Positions 34,316 through 44,500 of a stretch of DNA of 64,000 nt are shown piece after piece; position 1 is the stretch's first letter; the number at the start of each line of letters is the position of its first letter. Location: positions 503,501 to 567,500 of the forward strand of contig NC_089181.1 of the NCBI RefSeq assembly GCF_947507565.1. Reading direction: 5' to 3'. The stretch comes from Oscarella lobularis (Eukaryota; Porifera; Homoscleromorpha; Homosclerophorida; Oscarellidae). Made by a program: the position numbers and the translations under genes. The notes beneath the pieces are model-generated. The model was not told the DNA's origin. It was given only the letters and a program-made list of their open reading frames with translations, and ran no database searches.

Positions 34316-34490
34316 TCGCCGATCGTCGACCGCCGAGAAGGCCTCAAATCCAATTCACGCGAAGGGGAGCTGGTTAACGAGAGACGGGTGCGCTTGCGCA
34401 AAGTCACTGCGGGTGTCAAAAAAGTACACTACTGTATAATAGTGCGCTTGTTCTTTACAGTCCAACGTCTATCCTATCTATGGTCTTTAG

Positions 34491-35413
34491 CTAGGGCTGA
34501 GCCCACTTGCTGACTATTATCTCCTAAGCGTCGGCAGCTGTATCGATTCTTGCCATCTCATTCGCTTTCTACACGCAGTAGAGGTAGATGCAATAAATCA
34601 ATTTGTTTCAAACTGCTTCGCTTACCTGTGCCTTTGAAATGAGCGTCCTCAATTTAGAATTATTCATTGACTCCGACAATTTGCCGAGAAAGTCCTGAGA
34701 GTGAGGAGAAAGATATTATATGTCCAAAACAATTGGAGCTCCAAGTCTCTAACCGAACTGCCTTCAGTCATCTTCTCAATTTCTCTTTGTCCTTCGGGAG
34801 TCAGAGGCCTGATCTGCTGCCCTGTCATTGGATCTAATCCACTCTTGAGCATCTTCGCTTCAATAAAATTCCTGTCAATAAAAAAAAGATTACAAATATG
34901 TGTACATATCAAATTTCACCTCACCTCTCTTTCGTCACGGCGGCCAAAGTTTCCTCGTGAGTTTGAACAAGAGAGTTAATTTCGGAGGCGTGCCTTGACT
35001 CTTCCTCCATAAGAACAGCTGAAAAAAAAGAAAAAAAACGACTGTCGAATTTTCAATTTTTTTCCATTCTTTCTTTATACAGCGTATTTCGATTTGAAGT
35101 TGCTCGTTCATCTCCGTTAGATTGGCGTTTTCGCCGTATTGTTTTTTTAGAGCCGTCTGCGTTTCCTCGAAAAAATCGGCGTACTGCCTCTCCCTTTGCG
35201 TCAACTCGGTCACGGCGTCGCGAAGAGACGCGTTTTCGCGAGAGAGTTCTTGCGCTTGACGTTTGAGTTCGGTATAACTGCGGTAAGAGCGAGTTTAGGA
35301 CTCGATTGCGTCGTTTTTTCGGCGTCCGCGGTTCTCTGCCGTTCTAAGCAGATCGATTATTACCTCTGAACAGTTGCCTTTGACTTGGATTTCGTCACTG
35401 TCGCTTGAGACAT
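34491..35413 (-). CDS. small coiled-coil protein, copy B (intact)
   Basis: Six or so short exons with phases that all join. They read MSQATVTKSKSKATVQ, then SYTELKRQAQELSRENASLRDAVTELTQRERQYADFFEETQTALKKQYGENANLTEMNEQLQIEIR, AVLMEEESRHASEINSLVQTHEETLAAVTKER, NFIEAKMLKSGLDPMTGQQIRPLTPEGQREIEKMTEGSS, DFLGKLSESMNNSKLRTLISKAQ, and EIIVSKWAQP-stop. The protein is about 190 residues and largely a parallel coiled coil with heptads. It carries no catalytic motif or membrane segment. I do not recognise the family. It lies 108 bp downstream of SYVN1-B on the same strand. Since copy A is disabled, this is the functional copy if either is. Confidence 0.65.
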
Positions 35414-35521
35414 CGGAAAGACCGTAAACAAGACGAGAGGAATTCAAAAAGAGGAAAGCTACTCCGGGACGTCCACCTTATTCGAAATCCCGGATACCGC
35501 TAACCCAAAAGTCTCAGTGTA

Positions 35522-38086
35522 TCAGTCTTTATCTTCAGCGAGTTCGCTTTTCGACCCTGGACTTGAAGTCAAGCGGGAAATTCGTCTTTGTCTGAGCTCT
35601 TCTCTCTCTGGAACGTCTTCCACCCCTGATGCACCTTTGCGAAATCCAATGACCATATATGTATGTATCAGTAAAAAATCAAGCCTTACTTGTCTGTTTC
35701 TCTTCGCTACTAGTATCCGTCGCCAAAGCCGACGCAGTAAACGTAAGTCCGCCACTCGACTCAGCTTCGGCTTCATCAGTATGCATCCCCTCAAAAGACC
35801 CAGACATACTGGGAAAGAAGCTGTGGGGGGAGACATAGAGTCACAAACATTTAAATGTCTCGTGGTCACCTCGTGTTGACAGCAGCCGCTTGGCTGTACT
35901 GCTGCAATTGCTGTATAGCTGTGTCAAGGAGCGAGTGAACGTTTCGTAGTAGGGTGATGCGAGCTTCGACGTTTTCTCTCTCGCGACCTTCCAGTTGTCT
36001 CAATTGCTCTTCGGTGAGAGACGCGAGCGGGGGAGGCTGCGGCGGCGGCGGTGGAAACGAAAAGGGAGCTCCTGAACACTAAATTATTTATACTGTGGAA
36101 AACGGTTTATTGTAGCACAGACCCGCGTTTGGAAAGGAGGAAAATGGAAACAAAAAGGGAGGAGGCGGAGGAAATCCAAATGGAGGAGGAGGTGGGTGAG
36201 GAGGAACAGGAGGAGAAGCAGAAGAAGAAGGAACAGTGATATTCTCAGCGTCATCGTCGACCAGACGAGGTGGAGGTACCGGAACTAGTATACGCAAAAA
36301 GGCATAAAAAAAAATACATACGCACACTCGCACGTTGCTTACCTTGGAAAAGAGAAGGAGGCTGCGGCTGCGGTTGCGGCGGTGGCGCAAAGGTCGGCGC
36401 TTGAGGATCTAACACAAAAAATGCCTATCACAAGCAGTCCATTGTAACTGATTACCGGCGGGTACGACAGGAGGTGGCTGTGGTTGTTGTTGCTGCTGCG
36501 GCATTGGATGGTCAACTCGCTGTTGTTGCTGTTGCTGTTGCGGTGGTGGTGGTTGTGGTGGCCGCTGATTTTGTCTCGCCTGACGAATTCTTTCCTCCAT
36601 CATCCGCGCAATGTGTGCCGGCGTTGTCGAGCGAAGGATGTCCATTCGGCACGTTGGACACGTCTGCTGTCGCTGGAACCACGAGCGAAGGCAGTTGATG
36701 TGAAAAATGTGCGAGCAAGGCAGTTTCTTCGATCCCTGGCTGGTCATCGTGTCGCGGCAAATGATGCACGTGTTGTTTCCTTGGGCCAATTCTTCATCAG
36801 TCGCATTGGGATAGCTACAGAAAAGACGTTGAGAGAAAGACTCACTATAGAATATTTTTTACAGTGAATTCATATTTGATATTGCTCGTCTTGATAGAAC
36901 AATGTCGCTAAAGGACTTTTTGAATTGCCTGTAAAAAGAAAATCTCACGACGTCTCGTCTCTTATTCTTTCGCACGTACCGAAGAGCAAGATACATCGGA
37001 CGAATAGAAAAGAGAGGAAACGTGTGCACTTTAATCATGATAAACATAAAAGCCGAATAGAGAAGCATTCTCAGCGCTCCTACATAATGAAATAGAAGGC
37101 AATTCACTCCCCCAATGTTGGTTGCACTTGCCTAGGAAGAAGTCCGTGTAGAGCATGTAGATAGATTTATTTTCCCATGGATTTGCACTCTGTATGTCGA
37201 TAGAATGAAGAAGATACTTCGTGAACGTATTAACAATCGAAACCAATAGAATTGCGTACTAAAACATAACATTATTCGCCCAACTCAAAAAATCGATGGA
37301 CGCACACTGACTTCGAATCCAAAGACGATGTGAACCGACACAACATTCATGAGCAATTTTCTATAAGCGTGATGAATAAATAGCGCGTCGATCGTCCCGA
37401 GCACAAGCACCATGGCTAAAAAGAAACTCAAAACTTAGAGAGAAAGAGAGAGAGAGAGAGAGAGATAAGGAAATCACTACCAATGGCCCTGATATGAAAA
37501 AGCCACGTTATGACAGGACTTCTTTCCATCTAGAAAAAAATACATTGATTAAATATCATATATATACATACCCGATTATTTAATTATTATCGATTCTTAC
37601 GTAATCAATTCGGTCTTCGGCCAGCCAATGGAAACTCTTCATGACGAGAAGCATTGTGAACATGGCGACGAACCACGGGCTGAAGTCCTCGCGAAAAACC
37701 GTGAAGGCAAGGCACGTCTCCGTCACGGCGTACCACGAACGCTCGATCAGATGCTGTGGAGTTTCCTAGTGAGAATTTCGGGGAGACACGCCCCCTTTCA
37801 GGGTTACCTCCGTTTCGGCCGCTCTCAGTCGACCGAAGAAGATTTTTCGAACGAGTTTGCTTAGGAGAATTACGAGCACAAAGGCTTGGATGTAGAGAAT
37901 CTGGATAGGAGACAGATAGTGTGGAAGAAAGAGGGAGAAGAGTATCGGAAGTCTTACCGCTAGGCTTGGACTCGATTTTGTCAAGTAGACGACGGTCGGA
38001 TAGAATTGGTGCTTCTTGTAAAAGGCATAGCCGACGACCGACGACGTCGCAGCCACACTGGCAAGCGTCAGAGCGACGGTTTTCAT
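35522..38086 (-). CDS. SYVN1: ER-associated degradation E3 ubiquitin ligase SYVN1/HRD1, copy B
   Basis: Second complete HRD1 gene with the same exon order as copy A. The start MKTVALTL is at 38086, followed by the multi-span membrane region, RING-H2 finger (CIICRDTM ... CPTCR, near 36.76-36.64 kb), Pro/Gln-rich tail and the C-terminal end REELRQRRISRLTSSPGSKSELAEDKD. Differences from copy A are a few residues (for example LRMLLY for LRMFLY, and IVNTFTK for IVNRFTK) and small changes in the low-complexity tail. No frame break was seen. Both copies keep every RING zinc ligand, so the animal may express two nearly identical HRD1 proteins, or the haplotype may carry a recent copy-number gain. Confidence 0.9.
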
Positions 38087-38249
38087 ACTTGGTTTATCCG
38101 GCACGATGTCCCGGATAAATGACGTGGCGGGCCCCGCGGAATTTGTCGCGATGACAAAACAAATTTTTCTCGTGCTCTTTCTTGTTCGGCTTCGCCAGCA
38201 CAATATTACAGACATTCAACACTCAATAAGACATGCAAGTTCTGTTCTG

Positions 38250-39270
38250 TCACTTCTTCGGGGGTGGGGGTTGACTAATTTCGTCATAAACGCTCATTCG
38301 GACTTCTTCCAAATCAAGGACGTACGGCCCTGCGAGCGTAAGAGACGAATAATTCTCTCCCCGCATAAATGACGTGACTGTAGGATGCTCGACATCATCT
38401 CGCCTGAATACGAGCGCCTTGAGCGACTTCAGAGACGTCTCGTCTCCTTGAACAAATCTGCCGACGCTGATGACTAGGACGACTTGGACTTCACTCGTAT
38501 CCAATTGGAAATATTTTTTCGCCTTCCTCGTTGCATGCGCCAGGGTTTCGCTGACAGCAACTTCCACCATCAGATAGGGCAAGTAAACTCCATTTCGGCT
38601 GACGCTGATGTCCGGCTGGAGGATGTCGTCGATCGAGTATTCGTATGAAGTTTCCGTCCGGATGAGGTCGCTGAGATGTTCTCTTTCGCGGATGACTTCG
38701 AGTTGCGAACCTACATCTGCAACCACGCCTCCATGAACTCCGCCCACTACACAACATTATCTGACCACAGCAACAAGCTTACAGTTGTCCATACCTCCCA
38801 TGTCCGTCAAAAAAAGACGATCGTCAAAGAATTCGACCTTGAGCCTGAGGTCCGGCGTATGAAATATTGGATCGCTTCGCGGAACGTCACACAATACTGT
38901 GACCTTTGGGCCTCCGTATGCTGCGTTGATGTCGAAACGTCGTCGTCGTTCTACAAAACACATGCACGTAATGAGAGTGAGAACAGCCCGCTTGTCTCCA
39001 GAGTGCACAGCTATATAGGAAGCCCACAATTAACAGAGCGCAGAGCACTAAGCGAGCGAAACACAGAGCGCAGTGCACGAGAGAAACAGCTAGGAAGTGC
39101 CGTGAACCAACAAAACAGAAAGCGCAGCGCACGAGGGAAACAGGGACGAGAGGCGCATGCATGCAGTGCACGATTATACAGCAGGGAGAAAAAAGGAAGG
39201 GTAATTTTTTTCTTACCGGTCGATGGAGATGTATCGCTCGCGCTCGAACTCGAGATGCTTTCGGATTCTA
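38250..39270 (-). CDS. PD-(D/E)XK nuclease-fold (Uma2-like) protein, copy B
   Basis: Paralogue of the gene at 31186. The last exon reads VHGGVVADVGSQLEVIREREHLSDLIRTETSYEYSIDDILQPDISVSRNGVYLPYLMVEVAVSETLAHATRKAKKYFQLDTSEVQVVLVISVGRF and ends SQPPPPKK-stop. The putative active-site Pro-Asp, Glu-Val and Lys are kept. The N-terminal part of this exon differs from copy A at many residues, including a three-codon length difference before QPD, while the second half is almost unchanged. The upstream exon with RRFDINAAYGGPKVTVLCDVPRSDPIFHTPDLRLKVEFFDDRLFL is intact. The start is unresolved and the upper limit is approximate. Role unknown. Confidence 0.6.
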
Positions 39271-39795
39271 AAGAGAGACGGTGTTTCTAGTGGAGCCTGC
39301 TGATGCAATAGCCTCATCGATCCCTCGCAGCGCGCCGTCGTGCAGGCCTGCATGACAGTGCTGCAAGGGATCGATGCAACGGTACAGTACGGGTTTGATG
39401 CTCCGAATCACAAACGCGATGCGTTATCTGACCACAAAGCCACATCATGCGCACCGAACGTACCGCTTGTAGTCCGACCGGAACAGTAACCGACGTCTTG
39501 CTGAGCAAACGAATGCTCCGTCTCCATTCGAGAAGGCCAGGACATGGCGAAAGATTGGCTGGCGGGGGCGCTCGAGTGATGGACTGATGAGTTGACACTG
39601 CGCATGCGGAGAGGCTGCGCTTCACGTCTGACGTCTGCCACGCCCTTTTCTCTCAAAGACGCGTGGGCGATCTCTTTTATCTTTTCGAATTCGTTACGCG
39701 TTTCGCGTTTAAGAGGAGCGATGGAGTTTTTTTCGATCGAAGGCTTACCATGTGTAGTACGTTGTCGACGTGGGAATCGTGTTGATTTTCTTCAC

Positions 39796-40230
39796 AGTTC
39801 AGTTCAGTTCAGTTCACAGTTTTATTTTAATACGGAAATCCTTCAGCACGTGGGCCGATCTTCCAGGAAACCGTATACAGGGGAATGACAGCAAAAGGAG
39901 AAAAGAGAAAAATGACAATATTTACAACTATAACTATATAACCTCTAAATCAGTACACAGAGTTTTGATTGAAATAGTTCTTCAGGCCCAATTTAAAGAT
40001 CGCGGGATCATTACTCCCTCTTATGATTGCCGGAAGCGAATTCCATAGAGTTTGAGCCCGAAAGAATGGAGAACGACGAAGTGCCTCGGTGCGTGGTCGG
40101 ATGACGTTGACCCCAGAAGCACTGAGACGAGTGGCGGCACCGGTGCGCTGAATACGCCCAATTTTCGCCGCGAGAACAGAAGCTGTGGCGGAGTTGCACA
40201 AGCAGCGGTAACTCAACATTCCTAGTTGAC
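39796..40230 (-). mobile_element. 5'-truncated non-LTR retrotransposon 3' end
   Basis: The insertion splits sequence that is continuous in copy A (TTTTCTTCAC / GACGCCCGGC, near 32691). On the minus strand it encodes GVNVIRPRTEALRRSPFFRAQTLWNSLPAIIRGSNDPAIFKLGLKNYF-(short)-stop, which is the typical C-terminus of CR1/L2/jockey-like reverse transcriptase ORFs (R..FF..A...WNSLP........FK..L..Y). It ends in a 3' microsatellite tail, TGAAC repeated about four times (GTTCAGTTCAGTTCAGTTCA on the plus strand at 39796-39822). No clear target-site duplication is seen. Confidence 0.8.
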
Positions 40231-40391
40231 GACGCCCGGCTTGAGTCGATTGACGAGTCTGGAAGTGGATGACCGAACGCGCTACGGCTTTTGGCGTATT
40301 TAGGGCTTACTTCCGTCTTGAGGTGGCGGCGGTCACGGAAGGTAAATGAATTTCGTAGTCAATTAATGCGAATTCAATCTTCACCTAGCCT

Positions 40392-40886
40392 CTTACCCAG
40401 ACCCTTTCTCGGTCCCGGATGCTCCGCAACCGTCGAGAAAGGGTCTGGTACTGTACCTCCCCTTTCACACCACAAACCCCTCCTACTATGACGTGGGGGA
40501 ACCGTTGCCCGAGTTGCCCGAGTACAGTACACGCCGCTATCGGCGTTCTTTTAGTAATAGATCGACGTTTTACTCTTCTACGTAGGTCTCTGCATCCATT
40601 CGAAACCGAAACGACCGTTCGCACACGAAAAAAGGTCAAATGGTAGACCTGGGAGCGTTAGTTTATCGACGTGGAGCAGTTTCGAATGGATGCAGAGGCC
40701 TACGTAGAAGAGTAAAACGTCGATCTATTACTAAAAGAACGCCGATAGCGGCGTGTACTGTACTCGGGCAACTGTGCACTCGGGCAACGGTTCCCCCACG
40801 TCATAGTGGTGTGAAGGGGAGGTACAGTACCAGACCCTTTCTCGACGGTTGCGGAGCATCCGGGACCGAGAAAGGGTCTGGGTAAG
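40392..40886. mobile_element. foldback DNA element with ~210-bp terminal inverted repeats
   Basis: The left arm starts CTTACCCAGACCCTTTCTCGG and the right arm ends with its exact reverse complement at 40886. The arms pair almost throughout (about 40392-40608 with 40672-40886), leaving a loop of under 100 bp. A 10-bp direct repeat AATCTTCACC flanks it at 40376-40385 and 40887-40896, with six extra bases (TAGCCT) on the left. Copy A has a single, slightly diverged target site (near 32830) and no element. Long arms and a 9-10-bp duplication resemble Mutator-like non-autonomous elements. There is no transposase. Confidence 0.85.
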
Positions 40887-41263
40887 AATCTTCACCAGGA
40901 TTGAATATACGAACGAGATATAAATGTCCTCTGGGGAAATTGGAGGAGTGCACTGCGACGTAACGTCAACTCTTACCGCATTATTTGTGATGCGCTTATC
41001 GCCGTCGCGGAGCCCCAGCCGCTACATGTGACGCACAAACAGAAGCCGCGAGGTTCCAAAAACAGAATCGTGCATCCGCCGGCTTCTTATGAAACCTTAT
41101 CTTACTACTTCAAGCCGGATAAGCGTGCTCCAATTACGAGCGAATGCCACTCCTTCGACAGATACGCCTATATCTGGTGCAAAGCCGTCAGCAGCGCAGT
41201 TGCCATCGTCCTCTTGTCGCGTTCGCACGTCACACCGTCTCATAAACGAGCCGCTCGCTGAAG

Positions 41264-41524
41264 ATGAAACGACGGACAAACGTACCAATCCTCACGCTCT
41301 TTCTCTTCGTCGCCGTCAAGGCAAGCACCCGGCGGAGGACAACGACGATTTACGATCAATATTGTTCTCGTACAGGAGTGCATTGTCGTCACTGGAAAGG
41401 CCTGCCAGAGAGCGATCAACGCCGCTGGAACGTTGTACTGCAGAGGAGGATATCGAAGAGGGCCAGCGCTAAAGAATGCCGGCTTCGCCTAATGCAGAAA
41501 CCCTACAGCTCTATACCATCTTGA
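41264..41524 (+). CDS. possible small secreted protein, weak call
   Basis: An 86-codon frame beginning [21 protein letters not shown], which looks like a signal peptide, immediately beyond the duplication junction. Downstream residues are Arg-rich with three Cys ([14 protein letters not shown]), and internal CAG/GAGT and CAGAG/GAGG points could be splice sites that change the product. No family is recognised. It would end 25 bp from the LTN1 stop on the other strand. It may be an exon or chance. Confidence 0.25.
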   Translation: MKRRTNVPILTLFLFVAVKASTRRRTTTIYDQYCSRTGVHCRHWKGLPESDQRRWNVVLQRRISKRASAKECRLRLMQKPYSSIPS

Positions 41525-41548
41525 GCCACTTACGAATTACGCAACTAG

Positions 41549-44500
41549 TTAAAATAGGTTTCGACAGAGTGGACACGACGACGCGTTGCTTGTGCTGAAC
41601 CACTTGTACTAGAAACAGATTGTAAATTTTCAGTAAAATTCTTCTCTCCTTTGTACGACTTACGAGACAAGCGGCGTGGAACTTCTTCTTGCACGTGCGA
41701 CACTGCAACTTCGGAATCGAGCAATTCGATCCGTGAATGACGCTGAAGCAAATCATGCAGTCGTCCAATCCGGCGAACTTTTTATCGAGATTATCCTTCC
41801 ACAGGATCATCCCGTCGAGAATGGAACCATTCTAAAAGGCAGGAGTAGTCTAAACATGCAAATAGAATATGAGACCTCTTTGGAACCTGGTGGCTTAGAA
41901 AGGTATGAAGCTGTAGCATCCAGTTTCTCCACTGCGCCTGTGCAACGCCAATTCGGCGTCCGCACTCGACCTTGACGGGAGATAGAGGATGATTGTGTCC
42001 CAGTGCGACGATGAGTTCGATCGATACTTCGCCGATCGTGTACGTCGCAATTACCTCCCGCGTCGGAACACGAACTCGAACCTATTATCACCAAAACACG
42101 CCACCGAGGGGCGGGGCGTATGGTTCCAGTTCAGATTTACAATGTCGTCAAGCAAACCTGCATGTTGTTGGAACAATAGGGCTTCTGTTGAATCGAACCC
42201 AATTCTGTCTGAACTAGGAGAGGACTAGCGAAAGCACTAGTGAATCTAGCAAACGCTAATTTTCTATAGCTGCTTGCCTTATATATAGATAGCCTTACCG
42301 ATCGACTTCGCTCGTCGCGTTTTTATCCAAACCGGCGTACCACTGTCGCACCAGAGCCGGTAGAAGACGAAGGCATTTAAGATAGACAGAGCAGCTCAAG
42401 TCCTTCACCGAATCTGGAGGTGCGAGTGGGAGGGGTTTAATTAGAACAGCCAGATGTCTCTCTCTTTACCTCGCTCCGTCGTCGCCGACTCCCAAAAGTT
42501 TCGATGACCCGACCGGGTTTGGCTTGTCACGTCGACGTCGTCTGGTCGCGTCGTTTCGCTCATGTGAGTCGACGCTCGTTTGTCGGTCGGCATCAAGGAG
42601 AACAACAAGTGAAAAAGGTCGGCGAGACGATTGTTTTCCTTGACGCTCCACGAATAGTGCACCCGAAGCTATAATAGATCATGAAAATGCGTTGGGTGCG
42701 GTGTTTGCATTTTCACCTGATGGCTGGCTTCGCTGAACATGTGCAGAGCGACGTGCCAGCCGAGACAGTAGGCGACGCACGCGGATTCCAGTTTCTGCGT
42801 GTCGTCGTTCCGGTCGAGCAGTCCCGTTATTTCGTCGAGGAGTCGATCGAAGGTGCGGATAAGCGAAGTTGGAAGTCTTCTGCGAAAGAAAAACAAATAC
42901 TAGTAGCGTCCCTTCCCAGGGCCCTTTGTTTTTCTACATTGAAGACGTTTCGGGATCGACGGTTTCTTCAGACTCCGACAGGGTCTCCACGGTTGTACAA
43001 TCGCTCGATACGATTTCAGAGGCGAGCCTAAGAAATAAGATAGATTTTGCTGCAGTACGTAAAGACAAACGTCACCGTTTTAGGCACTTCAAAGCGGCCG
43101 TCTGAAGCGAGCGATGAGGCGACATCAGCAACAGGCAAAGCTCGTCCAGGAGAGACGAATCACTCCCGCGGTTCTTCAGAGACTCCAACGGAGTTTCTCC
43201 GAAGGCAAGTGAAAGTCCGTCGAGAAGTTCGATGAACAATCGGCGGTGAGGTTGCTCTAGACGGGCAGTTTAGATTGTATGTATGTATGTACTAGAGCGC
43301 GAAAGGGTACTGTACACCTGCTGCAACTGTGAAAAACATCGGAACGATAATTTGATATGCAGCCGCGGAGAAGAATTCTCTCCATTCCGTGGGCAGACTG
43401 TCCGGCAAAGAAGCGACTTTGTCCGGATTGTTGAACGTTAGAGTCGAGGCGAAGAGTAGCAGGGACGACTGATATAGAAGGGATCTGTATCCTAGGGATT
43501 CGGCTAGTGCTTCGTCTCCGCATCCCTCCTGGCACGTCTGCAAAAAAAACGCCAATCTCTTAGGGGGTCTCGCGGATTTTCTGGGCAGTCTACTCGCCTG
43601 CAACCAGGAGACCAAACTGCAAAGAATAAAATCCCAATGCTTCGGAACGAGATGTCCGCTTCTTTCGACGACAGCCAACCGTAGAAAGTGACACACTTCC
43701 ACGTTGAACGCCAATTGCTCCGATGACGCTTTATCAATCGTACTGAGAAATAGAATTGTGCGCACTACAAAGATACGCTAAGACGCCTCACGTTTCGAAT
43801 AGAAAGGCGTCCGATTTGTCTCTCCAAGTCATTATCTGATCGACTACCTGCGGCACTATGACTTTAGAATCAACGGAAGCGAACGCAGTTCCGAGTCTGA
43901 GAGCGCAGTGAATGAGGCAAAGGCCAGTCAAACAGGCACCTGCAACACAAAAGAAAACGTCGCAAGTTGTCAAATTGCGACAAGTGCTGTAATAAAACCT
44001 AATTGAGTTCTAGCATCGCATTCAAATATTCCCATAGCCAGAGGCGACGTTATGAGCTGCTGGCAAAGAACTTCGGCCGTTTGGCTGACCGTCGCCGGAC
44101 TTTCGATCAGCGCTCGCTCGATCCCACAGACAATCATTTGTATGGAGTGAAGCTCATAAGAACTGAGCTTGGTCTTGCTAAACAATGCGCAATACTATAA
44201 TATATAGTTCGTCACATGGTGTAGCGTTGTCGTACCTGCACATGAAAGAAGCGTGCAAAGGCGAGTCGAACGATAGCTCGTGTTCGATTGCATACGCGAA
44301 GAGCGATCCCAGCACCTGAGACCACAGGAATCCCTCCAGATTAGCACTAAAGATGCATTTATTAATCAATAAATCGATCGTGCTCTTTACCGATGTTGAG
44401 TCATGTAAAACAAGTCGTCGATTTGCTCGCATTTTGCAAGCAGTTGCAGTGCTCTTTCGCAAGCAGGCAGGACACGCTATAACAGAGCAATGTACAATAA

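Larger units (their letters stand above)
33190..41238. repeat. tandem segmental duplication, copy B (with two later insertions)
   Basis: Second copy of the 7-kb unit. It starts inside WDFY3 sequence at 33190 and ends at about 41238, where CACACCGT continues into unique sequence (CTCATAAACGAG). It is about 1 kb longer than copy A, almost entirely because of a LINE fragment (39796-40230) and a foldback element with its target-site duplication (40376-40896). Neither is present at the matching sites of copy A near 32691 and 32826, so both arrived after the duplication. Confidence 0.93.
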
